From an uncultured bacterium (lineage in GTDB: Bacteria > Bacteroidota > Bacteroidia > Chitinophagales > CAIODY01), in assembly GCA_903857255.1 (NCBI GenBank), contig CAIODY010000013.1:1-64000 (forward strand): a stretch of DNA of 64,000 nt, read 5' to 3'. The position numbers were made by a program, and so were the translations under genes. This document shows positions 9,335-19,157 of the stretch, in pieces. Each line of letters opens with the position of its first letter. The stretch's first letter is position 1. Below the pieces are notes generated by a model. It was not told the DNA's origin and ran no database searches. It saw only the letters and a program-made list of their open reading frames with translations.

Positions 9335-10339
9335 CTAATTGTGCATCATCAACATTTGCTCTACCATATTTTTCGAGCCGCAATAAATAGGTGTCCGCTC
9401 ATGAAAACTGGTAGGGTCCATTTCTAAAATTCGTTGTTTGCCATTAGTTGAAGCGCCACCAGCTTGTTCGATGATGAATGAAATAGGATTGCATTCATAA
9501 AGCAATCGCAATTTACCTTTTGGCGAATCGGTGGTTGGCGGATATAAAAATATGCCCCCTTTTAATAAAGTACGATGAATATCAGCCACCATACTGCCTA
9601 CATAACGCAAGTTATAAGGGCGTTGGGAAGCTTTATCGTGTTCAAAGCTATAATCTACATAGCGTTGAATAAAATCAGGAAATTCAGATTTGTAACTTAA
9701 ATTACACGAAACAATTTTTCCATCAGCAGGCATTTGCATATTGGGGTGCGATAAACAAAACTCTCCAATCGCAGGGTCGAGCGTAAAGCCATTCACCCCA
9801 TCACCAGTGGTGTAAACAATCATCGTACTTGAACTATAAATCACATAACCAGCCGCAATTTGTTTAGTGCCGGGCTGCAAAAAATCTTCTTTCGTTACTA
9901 AGCAATCTTTTGAAATTCTTTTATAAATACTGAATATAGTTCCTACCGGAATATTTACATCAATGTTTGATGAACCATCTAATGGGTCGATGCACACTAA
10001 ATATTGTGCTCCTTCTTCATCAATCACCACCATATCATCTTGTTCTTCACTCACAATGCCACAGCATCTTCTTCCTCTTTTAAAAGCAGCAATAAAATGT
10101 TCGTTGGCAAATACATCCATGTGTTTCACATTTTCGCCTTGCACATTGGTTTCACCCGTTTCACCCATCATATCTTCAGCCAAGCCTGCCATAGTTAATT
10201 CACGATTCACAATTTTTGCTGCCAAACCCACACTACGCAACAAGCCTGAAAGATTACCAGTTGCTGCAGGATATTTTCGTTCTTGAATATTGATAAAACC
10301 ATTGAGTGTGGTAAGATTGGTATTGATAACTGTTGCCAT
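9335..10339 (-). CDS. fbp: Fructose-1,6-bisphosphatase class I
   Basis: Hydrolyses fructose 1,6-bisphosphate to fructose 6-phosphate, the committed step of gluconeogenesis, in the cytoplasm. At 334 aa it is full length. The metal-binding Li+-sensitive phosphatase signature 'DPLDGSSN' is at residues 118-125, preceded by 'VSEEQDD' (metal-site glutamates), and 'RYVGSMVADIHRTLLKGGIFLYPP' near residue 250 forms the substrate/AMP region. The C-terminal signature 'LRLLYECNPISFIIEQAGG' is intact. It is the first gene of a minus-strand run with the membrane protein and methyltransferase. Confidence 0.97.
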   Translation of the reverse strand: MATVINTNLTTLNGFINIQERKYPAATGNLSGLLRSVGLAAKIVNRELTMAGLAEDMMGETGETNVQGENVKHMDVFANEHFIAAFKRGRRCCGIVSEEQDDMVVIDEEGAQYLVCIDPLDGSSNIDVNIPVGTIFSIYKRISKDCLVTKEDFLQPGTKQIAAGYVIYSSSTMIVYTTGDGVNGFTLDPAIGEFCLSHPNMQMPADGKIVSCNLSYKSEFPDFIQRYVDYSFEHDKASQRPYNLRYVGSMVADIHRTLLKGGIFLYPPTTDSPKGKLRLLYECNPISFIIEQAGGASTNGKQRILEMDPTSFHERTPIYCGSKNMVEQMLMMHN

Positions 10340-10410
10340 TGAATTTCTTGTAAATTAATTATTGCGTAAAAATAACTTCCCAATTCGGTTTATTCAACTA
10401 ATCTGAAAGT

Positions 10411-13400
10411 CTATTTCACTACCACAAATATTCCGTTCTGAATTTTAGTATCGGTTTTGATTTGATAAAAATAATCACCAGCAGCAAAGCCGTTGGTGTT
10501 CAATGTTCCAAATCCTTCAAATGAAAAGTGTTGTAATTTTTTTCCTGCTGAATTATAAATAGTGCAGTCAGCTTTTTCATTTGCGTTTTCATCTTTTAAA
10601 TAAATATTTCCACCACTCATCACCAGTGATGGATATAATTTTATAAATGAAGTGGAAGATGTTGTTAAATTACTTTCGCCAACAAATGAGCCGCTGCTAC
10701 GGCTTGTAACCACTATTTGCGCTGATTGATTGAGAGGAACTGTGTTTGCAAAACTCAAACTTCCATTTGTTGAAGCATTAGCAGTTGTGGCTGAATCAAT
10801 TGCATTGCTCCAGGTGTTGCCATCAGCATTCCAGTTGCGTTTGAACAAATTAAACTGATTAGGATGTGCTGCATCATTTGCATTTATTCCGCCCACTTTA
10901 TTCAAATCCATTCCATTCAAATTTGCAAATGAAGCGTTGCTGCCATAATTATCAATTATCCAATAACATTTGGAAGCATTGCTAGTATTGGGTTCTTGGT
11001 CAGGGTGTAAATTAATTCTGCTCACTACCACTTCGCCATTTGGATTTGGATTGGCGAAATTTAATGTGCAACCGGTGTTGCCAAACAAAATATTTCCCGC
11101 TGAATTTACACTCAATCGGCTACTGTTGCCGCCGCCCAAAGGTGCTGTAGAACTGATTCTCACTGCTGAATTAGAAGGCGAAGCATGATTGATTCCAACC
11201 TTATCTAAAATCAAACCATTCGGTTCGTTGAATTGATAATAAGCTATCAAGCCGTTGGTGCTGGCTGGTTTTGTTAAGTGCATTTGTTCACGTATTTCAT
11301 TTTGCGAAAGCGAACGATTATAAATACAAACTTCATCCATGATGCCACCAAAATTTCTGTTTGTTCCGTTGCTTCCATCTACACCCAACATGAATGCATC
11401 ATTCAAAGCATCAACAGGATGTGATGTGGTGTTAGTGGCTGCAATACCATTCAGATAAAGCGTTGCGGCTGTTGGTGTAATCACCAATGCAATATGATTC
11501 CATTGATTAGCAGTTAAATATAAGCCGCTGCTCCACCACCAATTATTGTTCTGCCAATGATAACGCAATTCTAAATCGTGCATCAATGTTAATCCATCTG
11601 CCGTATTATTTCCTCTCATAAAAACCAATCCTTCATAATCGTTTTGTGTAGCATTTGGTTTCACCCATGCTGTTAAGGTTAAAGTATTGGTAGAAAAATT
11701 AAATGGTTCAATAGCTGCGGAAGCATCATTACCATTAAGTTGTAGCGAATTTCCAGGAATAGTATCAGGCTGACAATTATCGCTGATGCTGATAAAGTTA
11801 TTGATAGTTTGTGCATTCGTTCCATTCACATCACTCACCGTTAAACTCACATTGTATTTGCCTGGATTGTGATAAACAACCTTTGGTGAACGCAAGGTTG
11901 ATGATGATGGCGTACCACCCGGAAAACTCCAATTCCAAGTTGGGTTTTGATTGCTTAATGATGAATGGTCAACAAAATAAAATGTATCACGAAGACATTC
12001 GGATATTTGTTTGTCAACAGAGATTTGAGCAACGGGCGCAAAGCCACTTTCGTACAAGTCGCAGCCATACACACTTCTGTTCGTGCCTTCATACACTTTT
12101 TGATTTTTGTAATTGATGATTAATTGCGTTGAAAAAGTTACGGCAGGCAAACTATCATTAAACAATTGCCAATCATTCATCGTATTATTACGATAATAAA
12201 CTGCTCTTCGTGTTCCTAAATAAACGCCGCCATTGCTACCTTTTTGATAAATAATATTGGTTGGATATTCACCATTCAAAGTTGGTGTGGTGTAGTTGGT
12301 CCAAGTGTTTCCACCATCGTTCGATTTGTAAATTTTATACCCATTTAAGTTCGGATAAGTTGAACTCATAATCGTTCGAGCAATCCAAACTTGGTTAGCA
12401 CTATCGCCCACAGCAATATCAAATGGCGCATAAAAAGTATTGTTGAGTAAAGTGTTTGATGGGGTAATGTTTACCCATGTAATGCCCGTATCTATTGATT
12501 TGTAGAGATGTTTGTTGCTCCACCAACTGGAGAAAGTGCAAGCATAAATTGTTTTTCTATCCGATGCAATTTCGATGGAAGCAACTGTTCCATCTGTGAA
12601 TTTATGCAATGCAGAAAAGTTGGCGCCACCATCAGTTGATTTCCAAATCATGCTATCATTTCCCATAAAAATTGTGTTGTAACAAGCTGGGTCATATTCC
12701 ATTTCAGCATCTTCGCCTACCACATACGATGAAGATGGCTGCATACCATTAGGTAGTTGAAAGTAGCTGATAGTGCGGTTTCCACTCAATTTAAATTTTC
12801 CGTAATCACAAAATATTTGTCGCTCATTACCATAATTTACATTGCCTAAAATATTATCGCCACCCATCGCACTCACCCAACCATTGTTATAAACATTGTT
12901 GTCTTTAATCAAAGTTCCGTTGTGATAAGCACCGCCGATGAAAACGTCAGAGCCGTTCCAGTAGCCCATTCCAAAGCCCCAAAAATCAGAGCCAGCAATG
13001 CCATACATGTGTCGTTGAATAGTATCGCCATAATCATTGGAATAAAAAACACCACCATCGCAAGCCAACCAAAAATCATTGCCATAAAAATTCATGTCAT
13101 GAATATCAGCATGCACATAATTTGCATTTTGCGATTCACTCCAATTAGATGGGCAAGTAAAAGTGTTGCCACCATCTTTGCTCACCCAATGATTCACTGC
13201 GCCACAATGCACTTCATTACTATCAATCGGCGAAACTGCTAAAGCCAAATCGTAATAATATTGTCCGCCATCATCGCTGCCATCTTTTGCCCAAGCACAA
13301 ATGTTGATGTTGGTTGAAGCGTTAGGAACGCCGCCAGGACTACCTCCGCAGCATTTGAAAGTCCATGATTCACCTGCATCATGACTTACATAAATGCCAT

Positions 13401-14487
13401 ACAAACCACTTCCGCCATTCGCAGAGCCAGTTGCATAAGCATACACGATATTAGGCGCAGCAGGTGTTACAGCAATTTCTGCTCGTTTGTTTTCATCACT
13501 TCCAGTTGGTAAAGGCCAGCCATTTGTTCTGATGGTAAATGTTCTTCCGCCATCTGTTGATTTGAAAAATTGAGTAACAGAGCCTGTTTGCAGCACTGCA
13601 TACCAAATTAAAGTATCATTGGTTTTCACTTCTAATTCTTGCCATGCGCCACTTTGAATTAAATTCCAATTTTGACCAGCATCATCAGTTCGCCACAAAC
13701 CATCATCACAAGCGGCTAACAACACCTGATTATTTTGCGGATTCATTTTTAAATCACGGGTATAATGTGCTGCATTCTGAAAAGCTGTGCTGCCAGTGGC
13801 ATTGAAGGTTAAACCACCATCAGGTGTTTTATAAATTTTTTGTCCATCACTAAAATAAACCACATTACTATTACTAAAATCAATTTCCAAAGCATACACT
13901 TCGGCAATCAAATCGTTGAGGTTGCAACCTGTCCAATGTGCGCCTTTATCAATGGTTTTCCAAAGCCCTGCATTGGCACTGCCAGCATACAAAATATTTG
14001 GATTGCTGATGGATTGCTCCACTGTGTAAACATGGGCTGCACCTGCTGCGTAGCTTGCACTGGCAGATTCTTTATCAAAATCAAATGGACCTAAGCATCG
14101 CCAATTTGATGTGGCTGATTTTTTTCTTTGTGCAGAATTATTTTGAGTTGTAGCATTTCTGTTTTTGATTTTTTGCAAATAGTCCTCTTGATTTTTTTTC
14201 ATTTCTTCTGTTATCGGCTCTCCGAAAACTGTTCCGTTGTAATCACGAGAAATGCGTTGTAAAAAATGTTTGTAGTATTGTGTGTAGCCTGTTTTTTTAA
14301 ACGGATGTGTTTTGTAATAAACATCGTGAGATGCAACTACATCGCCAATGTTAGGTTTGGGCGCATACATCATTTTCGCCCATTGCGGAATGGTAGAATC
14401 GTTTGCAAATTCCTTTAATCGCTGTGGTTGACCGAAAATGGTTGCTGAAAAAAAACACAACATCAACACCAAAATATATTGCTTCAT
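10411..14487 (-). CDS. Secreted sortilin-like beta-propeller, PKD and LamG protein with T9SS type-A sorting domain
   Basis: 1358 aa. The signal peptide ends near 'SATIFGQ'. Residues about 130-810 contain at least nine Asp-box/BNR motifs of form S/T-x-D-x-G-x-x-W/F (WKTIDKGAHW, WRTDDAGQNW, FKSTDGGRTF, YVSHDAGESW, WKSTDGGANF, YKSNDGGNTW and others), giving one or two beta-propellers like those of VPS10/sortilin. A PKD domain (about 830-900, 'WNWSFPGG'), a concanavalin-like LamG/laminin domain (about 915-1080, with 'LNGIAATNTT' and 'GIMDEVCIYNRSLS'), a Ser/Asn-rich region and a type-A sorting domain (about 1285-1358, 'LYPSLVMSGGNIYL', 'AGKKLQHF', ending 'QNGIFVVVK') follow. It is likely an exported surface hydrolase or adhesin; no catalytic residues could be assigned. 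A minus-strand TATATTTG box (14504-14511) is a candidate promoter. Confidence 0.9.
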   Translation of the reverse strand: MKQYILVLMLCFFSATIFGQPQRLKEFANDSTIPQWAKMMYAPKPNIGDVVASHDVYYKTHPFKKTGYTQYYKHFLQRISRDYNGTVFGEPITEEMKKNQEDYLQKIKNRNATTQNNSAQRKKSATSNWRCLGPFDFDKESASASYAAGAAHVYTVEQSISNPNILYAGSANAGLWKTIDKGAHWTGCNLNDLIAEVYALEIDFSNSNVVYFSDGQKIYKTPDGGLTFNATGSTAFQNAAHYTRDLKMNPQNNQVLLAACDDGLWRTDDAGQNWNLIQSGAWQELEVKTNDTLIWYAVLQTGSVTQFFKSTDGGRTFTIRTNGWPLPTGSDENKRAEIAVTPAAPNIVYAYATGSANGGSGLYGIYVSHDAGESWTFKCCGGSPGGVPNASTNINICAWAKDGSDDGGQYYYDLALAVSPIDSNEVHCGAVNHWVSKDGGNTFTCPSNWSESQNANYVHADIHDMNFYGNDFWLACDGGVFYSNDYGDTIQRHMYGIAGSDFWGFGMGYWNGSDVFIGGAYHNGTLIKDNNVYNNGWVSAMGGDNILGNVNYGNERQIFCDYGKFKLSGNRTISYFQLPNGMQPSSSYVVGEDAEMEYDPACYNTIFMGNDSMIWKSTDGGANFSALHKFTDGTVASIEIASDRKTIYACTFSSWWSNKHLYKSIDTGITWVNITPSNTLLNNTFYAPFDIAVGDSANQVWIARTIMSSTYPNLNGYKIYKSNDGGNTWTNYTTPTLNGEYPTNIIYQKGSNGGVYLGTRRAVYYRNNTMNDWQLFNDSLPAVTFSTQLIINYKNQKVYEGTNRSVYGCDLYESGFAPVAQISVDKQISECLRDTFYFVDHSSLSNQNPTWNWSFPGGTPSSSTLRSPKVVYHNPGKYNVSLTVSDVNGTNAQTINNFISISDNCQPDTIPGNSLQLNGNDASAAIEPFNFSTNTLTLTAWVKPNATQNDYEGLVFMRGNNTADGLTLMHDLELRYHWQNNNWWWSSGLYLTANQWNHIALVITPTAATLYLNGIAATNTTSHPVDALNDAFMLGVDGSNGTNRNFGGIMDEVCIYNRSLSQNEIREQMHLTKPASTNGLIAYYQFNEPNGLILDKVGINHASPSNSAVRISSTAPLGGGNSSRLSVNSAGNILFGNTGCTLNFANPNPNGEVVVSRINLHPDQEPNTSNASKCYWIIDNYGSNASFANLNGMDLNKVGGINANDAAHPNQFNLFKRNWNADGNTWSNAIDSATTANASTNGSLSFANTVPLNQSAQIVVTSRSSGSFVGESNLTTSSTSFIKLYPSLVMSGGNIYLKDENANEKADCTIYNSAGKKLQHFSFEGFGTLNTNGFAAGDYFYQIKTDTKIQNGIFVVVK

Positions 14488-14663
14488 ACTTTTTATTTTT
14501 CTTCAAATATAATTAGAATGGCTTTGCAATTATTCACGATTATATTTGCAACAATGGCTGCAACAATTCTTTCAATATAACGATTGGCTTGAAAAAACTA
14601 ATTCACACGATTCATCGCTACTTAAATAATAAACTCTAATAAACAATAAACGCTGATAAAATT

Positions 14664-15614
14664 ATGTCTCAGTTGGTCTTAAATTTTATTTCCAAAAAAA
14701 ATATTTTAGTGCTGATTGTAACAGCCATCATTTGCATTTTATTAGCACCAATTCTTGTTTCAAATTTGTACTCCGATGATTTGATGAATTATCAATTACT
14801 AAAATCAATTCCTGATTTTAATTTTGAAAAAATGTTGCAATGTTCATCAGACCAAATAGCTGTAACGCTTCAGGGTGGCAGATATTCGCCCATTGCATTT
14901 TATCTTTTGAATTTTATGTTTTGGCTACCCAATAGCATTGCACAATATAAAGCGTTGATTTATTGCAGTAATTTATTTGCACTTTTTTCCTTTATTTTTT
15001 TTCTAAAAAAATCAGGCATGAATCACTTAGCTGGCTTTGCAATTTTGTTTTATGCTTTGTTGATTCAATTTCAAATAGCCTATCACGACCCGTTCACATC
15101 GCTGCATGCAATGTATCCGTTGGCAATGGCACTCACATTTTTTGCCATCGGGTTGTTTTTAGATTTCATAAAACAAGGTTCCATCATCAAGTTACTCATT
15201 TCTTTTGTACTCACTTGTACCACTCTATTAATCACCGAAATTGGGGTGGTTACCTTTTTGATAATTTATTGTTTGGCAATTTTCAATTTCAAAAAAATAA
15301 AACCGAAAAGTTGGATAGTGATTCCGTATTTAATCATGCCGATAATTTATTTTGGATGGTTAAAAACAGTTCGTGATAATCTCAACGGAATGTATCCTGG
15401 CGTTCAATCAAGTTTTGATTTTAACGGCATGCTCAATGTGCTGCAATGCCAATTGTTTGGCATGCTTCCGATGACCAACTTCTATCACGTGAGAGCAATT
15501 ATTTATGCAGTTCAGTCAAGTTTTTGTTGCGATAAGTGTGCTGTTATTGGTCGGCTTACTTTTCTTATTTCAACGATATGCGAAACATCAAAAAATTGTT
15601 TTCCAAAAATTTAA
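14664..15614 (+). pseudogene. N-terminal part of frameshifted GT-C-like membrane protein
   Basis: This frame encodes the first ~280 residues of a polytopic membrane protein: a first TM helix, then an acidic loop motif 'LYSDDLMNY' typical of the GT-C glycosyltransferase fold, 'GGRYSPIAFY', and further TM helices to about 'HVRAIIYAVQ'. After that point the frame loses hydrophobic character and becomes Cys/Lys-rich until its stop at 15614, while the +1 frame (15505-16206) takes over with TM helices. The switch lies near 15505-15540, around the duplicated bases CAGTTCAGTCAAG and a five-T run. Either a real disabling mutation or a sequencing/assembly indel would explain it. A programmed shift is less likely because no slippery site is seen. 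Confidence 0.7.
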
Positions 15615-16206
15615 TTTCAATATCGGAATGATTGGATTTTTATTGATGCTGATTCCGCCAATGATTTTAATGTTTTCGGCAAAATATCAAAATGAATTAG
15701 AATTGGGCAGAGCTTATTTGCCTATCTATTTTCAAGATTTTGGTTTTGCAATTTTGTTAGCAATTTTATTTGAAAGAATTATCCAACTTTCTTTTCTTAA
15801 AAATATTTTTTTCCGAAACACAATTTTTGTGATTTTGAGCTTAATAATTGTAAGTTCATTTTTACTGAATTATCATAGTGTGAAAGAAAAAAATCGTGCT
15901 TTAAGTATTCCTGCTAATAATTTTTATTTAGCATTGAGAAATGGATTATTAAACCCTGCACAATCAGGCGCAATAATGATTTTGGGAAAAGATTTTTTCT
16001 ATCAACAACCAGAAAAATACAAGCAAATATTTCACAACCTATCCGCTAAAGATTTTGATGTGGTTGAAAAAGAAGAATTCAATTTATCAAATGCCAACAC
16101 TCAAAAAATTGTTTACAAAGTAGATTACGATTTTGGGAACAATAAATCACAACTTTTTGAATGGAATAATGAATCGAAAGAATTTAAAAAAATGGTTGAG
16201 AAATAA
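15505..16206 (+). pseudogene. C-terminal part of frameshifted GT-C-like membrane protein
   Basis: This is the continuation, in the next frame, of the gene starting at 14664. It encodes about four more TM helices ('VFVAISVLLLVGLLFLF', 'IGMIGFLLMLIPPMILMF', 'FGFAILLAILFERI', 'NTIFVILSLIIVSSFLL'), then a soluble tail of about 85 residues, as in the 528-aa protein at 7733-9319. The frame is closed upstream by a TGA at 15490, and its first ATG (15505) falls inside a predicted helix, so independent translation is improbable. Joining the two parts gives about 510 aa, close to the 528-aa relative. Deleting one base (or adding two) near 15505-15540 would restore the frame. Confidence 0.65.
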
Positions 16207-16261
16207 GCAACTGCGATAACTCTCTTTTCACTTTAAAAACTTGATGAACTTTACAAGCTGA

Positions 16262-17488
16262 CTAATCCTCCAAATGCAATTTCCACAATTTCGGGGCTAA
16301 TTTTATCGTACTCAAACACACACCAATATTGATAGTTGCACCTGCAATTACCGAAGGTACTAAACCCAGCAAACGAGCAGCCATGCCTGATTCGAAGCTG
16401 CCGATTTCATTACTGCTGCCAATGAAAATAAAATTAATTGCCATCACTCTGCCCCTCATTTCATTGGGCGCATAAATCTGATAAATCACACTTCTCACAA
16501 TCACACTCACATTATCAAATGCGCCGCTCAACAATAAAAATGCAAGGCTCAAGTAAAAAATTTTCGACAGCGCAAAGCCAATCATACAAACACCAAACAG
16601 CAACACATTTATCACAAACCATTTGCCAGCATGGCGTTTGATAGGATGATAAGCCACCCACAAACTGCATAAAACAGCACCTAAAGATGGCGCAGCTCTC
16701 ATCAAACCAATTTCAATTTTGCCTACATGCAATGTTTCATAAGCAAACACAGGAATCAGCGCAACTGCGCCACCAAACAGCACTGCTAGCATATCCATTG
16801 ACATTGCCGACAACATAATTTGATGATTGAAAACAAAATGAATTCCTTCTTTCAATCGTTGCAAAGTAGTTTCCATAGGCTTCTTCACTTCGATATGTTT
16901 GTAGCGAACGCTGATAAAAAAGATGAAACCAATGATGACTAATGCTACTACAATGAGCATCGAAATTTTTTCGCCAATGATGCCATACAACAATCCGCCC
17001 AACGCCGGACCGCCTACTGTAGCTGAATTCCACACGATACTTCCCCAAGTTGCTGATTGACCGTACATTTCTTTTGGAACAATTTGCGCCATCATCGCAC
17101 TTTGCGCTGGTGCAAAAAATCCACGAGCAATGCCAGTTAAAAAGATAACACCATAAAAATATTTTACCAGCAAATCGGGTGATGAAAGCGGATTCCAAAT
17201 TAATGCAGCAAATAAAATGGCACAGAATAAATAACCACCAACCGAGGCTAAAATTATTTTTTTTCGATTGTATAAATCAGCCACATTACCCGAAAACAAT
17301 GCAACAATCATAAATGGAATTGCTTCTGCTAAACCTGTAAAACCTAATGCCAATGGGCTTTTGGTAATTTCGTAAACAAAAATACTGATGATGACACTTT
17401 GCATTTGCAATCCTAAAATGAACAAAAATCTGCCCAATTGATAATTGCGATAATCTCTGATTTTTAAAATGTTGAAAGCTGTTGGCAA
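16262..17488 (-). CDS. MFS transporter (drug/siderophore-efflux type)
   Basis: Inner-membrane secondary transporter, 408 aa, with twelve predicted TM helices. The conserved loop 2-3 motif appears as 'GNVADLYNRKKIIL' (about residues 66-79), a good match to the MFS A-motif G-x-x-x-D-R/Y-x-x-R/K. The N-terminus ('ILKIRDYRNYQLGRFLFILGLQMQ') matches the MFS_3/EntS-like subfamily, which exports small molecules. The substrate is unknown. The start is TTG: the next Met is residue 29, inside TM1, so the TTG gives the only complete first helix. It converges on the frameshifted membrane gene and is transcribed divergently from the GT4 gene. A long palindrome lies in the shared upstream region. Confidence 0.9.
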   Translation of the reverse strand: MPTAFNILKIRDYRNYQLGRFLFILGLQMQSVIISIFVYEITKSPLALGFTGLAEAIPFMIVALFSGNVADLYNRKKIILASVGGYLFCAILFAALIWNPLSSPDLLVKYFYGVIFLTGIARGFFAPAQSAMMAQIVPKEMYGQSATWGSIVWNSATVGGPALGGLLYGIIGEKISMLIVVALVIIGFIFFISVRYKHIEVKKPMETTLQRLKEGIHFVFNHQIMLSAMSMDMLAVLFGGAVALIPVFAYETLHVGKIEIGLMRAAPSLGAVLCSLWVAYHPIKRHAGKWFVINVLLFGVCMIGFALSKIFYLSLAFLLLSGAFDNVSVIVRSVIYQIYAPNEMRGRVMAINFIFIGSSNEIGSFESGMAARLLGLVPSVIAGATINIGVCLSTIKLAPKLWKLHLED

Positions 17489-17544
17489 GTAGATTTAATT
17501 TAAAAATGGAAAAATATTTTTCACTTCTTTGCTTCGTGATAATG

Positions 17545-17587
17545 GTTCGACAAGCTCACCATGACGGTCATAGTGAGCTTGTCGAAC
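17545..17587. repeat. 43-bp near-perfect palindrome (REP/dispersed-repeat-like)
   Basis: Outer arms GTTCGACAAGCTCAC (17545-17559) and GTGAGCTTGTCGAAC (17573-17587) are perfect over 15 bp, and the inner ATGAC-G-GTCAT pairs as well, leaving a single C/A mismatch. It is higher in GC than its surroundings. It lies in the 240-bp gap between the divergent MFS and GT4 genes, with no T-tract, so it is not a standard terminator. Confidence 0.85.
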
Positions 17588-17701
17588 TATAATTTACTTT
17601 TCAAAGAAATTCTAATTGCATTGAAACGAAAAATATTGACCTGATATTTTTTGCACAATGAATTTTTAACAACACTATCCTAAATAAAAAGTTTGATTTA
17701 C

Positions 17702-17709
17702 TATTTTTG
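17702..17709 (+). promoter_or_regulatory. Candidate -7 box of the GT4 gene
   Basis: TATTTTTG matches TAnnTTTG and sits 19 bases before the ATG, implying a very short leader. No convincing -33 TTTG is seen at the right distance. Confidence 0.4.
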
Positions 17710-17728
17710 AACTCTTTAAAAACCAGCA

Positions 17729-18955
17729 ATGCCAAGAGTTTTACGTATCATTAATCGATTGAATTTAGGTGGACCAACTTACAATGCCGCTTATCTCACT
17801 AAATATTTAGCACCCGAATTTGAAACGCTTTTAATTGCTGGCAACAAGGATGAAACCGAAGCCAGTAGCGAATTTATTGTGGATAGTTTAGGTTTGAAAG
17901 CTCAATATGTAAATGCTATGTATCGCAGTTTGAATCCGTTGAAAGACAGAAAAGCATTTGCCGAAATCAAACAAATCATTCGTGAATTTAAACCCGATAT
18001 TGTGCATACGCATGCTGCAAAGGCAGGCGCACTGGGGCGTTTGGCAGCAGCGCAATGTAAAGTGCCAGTGATTGTGCATACTTTTCATGGGCATGTTTTC
18101 CATTCGTATTTCAATTCGATGGTGAACAATGTGTTCATTAATATCGAAAGATATTTGGCGAAAAAATCAACAGCCATCATTGCTATCAGCGATTTACAAA
18201 AAAAAGAATTGACAAAAGATTTTAGAATTTGTGCGCCAGAAAAAGTTACTGTAGTTCCACTCGGATTTGATTTACATCGTTTTCAAAATAATCAAGCAGA
18301 ACAGCGAAAACAATTTCGTGAGTTTTATGGATTAGATGAAAACACAGTGGCAGTGGGCATTATCGGGCGACTGGTGCCAATCAAAAATCACGACATGTTT
18401 TTGCAAATGGTAAAAAACGTAAAAGATTCAGTTACACAAAACGTGAAATTTTTCATCATTGGTGATGGCGAAGACAGAATTAGAATCGAACAAAAATGTG
18501 TTGAATTGAACATCAAATTTTCATCGCATCATTGGATTGAAAATGATTTGGAACGAAATAAAATTTCAACAAAACCAAATTCTGAAAGCGAAATCATTTT
18601 TTGCAGTTGGATGCAAAATATCCCAACGGCCTTGGCTGGCTTGGATTTGGTAACGATGACCTCTTTCAATGAAGGCACACCTGTAAGTTTGATTGAATCA
18701 TTAGCAGCCAACAAACCAGTGGTTTCAACCAAAGTTGGTGGCGTTGCAAATGTAGTGCAGGACAATGTTACAGGCTTTTTAACTAAAACTTCTGAACTCG
18801 AAATTTTCTCACAACACGTGAAAAATTTGGTAAGCAATCGTGGGCTTCGTGAGCAAATGGGGCGCAAAGGTTTTGACAGTGTGAACCAAAAATTTGGTTA
18901 CGAAAGATTGGTGGAAGATGTGCGAAAGTTGTATTGGGAACTGCTCCAAAAATAA
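17729..18955 (+). CDS. Glycosyltransferase family 4
   Basis: Predicted GT-B retaining glycosyltransferase, 408 aa, probably acting on surface polysaccharide or lipid-linked sugars at the cytoplasmic face of the membrane. The N-terminal acceptor domain has the glycine loop 'LNLGGPTYNA' (residues 10-19), 'IVHTHAAKAGALGRLAA' and 'IVHTFHGHVF'. The C-terminal nucleotide-sugar domain begins 'VAVGIIGRLVPIKNHDMFL' and carries the E-x7-E motif within 'NEGTPVSLIESLAANKPVV'. A hydrophilic stretch of about 26 residues (SSHHWIENDLERN onward) interrupts the usual short link before 'CSWMQNIPTALAGLDLV'; see findings. It is likely monocistronic with a short leader. Confidence 0.92.
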   Translation: MPRVLRIINRLNLGGPTYNAAYLTKYLAPEFETLLIAGNKDETEASSEFIVDSLGLKAQYVNAMYRSLNPLKDRKAFAEIKQIIREFKPDIVHTHAAKAGALGRLAAAQCKVPVIVHTFHGHVFHSYFNSMVNNVFINIERYLAKKSTAIIAISDLQKKELTKDFRICAPEKVTVVPLGFDLHRFQNNQAEQRKQFREFYGLDENTVAVGIIGRLVPIKNHDMFLQMVKNVKDSVTQNVKFFIIGDGEDRIRIEQKCVELNIKFSSHHWIENDLERNKISTKPNSESEIIFCSWMQNIPTALAGLDLVTMTSFNEGTPVSLIESLAANKPVVSTKVGGVANVVQDNVTGFLTKTSELEIFSQHVKNLVSNRGLREQMGRKGFDSVNQKFGYERLVEDVRKLYWELLQK

Positions 18956-19032
18956 AGTTTCTATTCTACGATTTTTTACTTAGCAACACTTCATTTTTCC
19001 CTTATTTACTAAGCATTTCAGCAAATCGATTT

Positions 19033-19046
19033 TGCGTAAATACGCA
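19033..19046. promoter_or_regulatory. Small dyad TGCGTA-AA-TACGCA upstream of the RCC1 gene
   Basis: A perfect 6-bp inverted repeat lies about 112 bases before the RCC1-protein start. A protein-binding site is possible, but there is no supporting second copy nearby. Confidence 0.25.
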
Positions 19047-19157
19047 GCAATTATAAGTGTTGATATGGACAAATTTTTGCTAAAAATGACTACATTTTTG
19101 TAGCGTTCTTTTTGAGCCCCAATCTTAAAAAGAGCAACACACAAACACTACACCCAG

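Noticed and set aside
12922-13242. Long opposite-strand ORFs inside the large T9SS genes (for example 12922, 13840, 33574, 9963)
   Set aside because: They are shadows in low-complexity or Ser/Thr/Asn-rich coding sequence, with no family features or plausible start context.
16737-17198. 153-aa minus-strand ORF inside the MFS gene
   Set aside because: It is a frame-shifted shadow of the MFS coding sequence; the Trp/Cys/His-rich translation is not protein-like.
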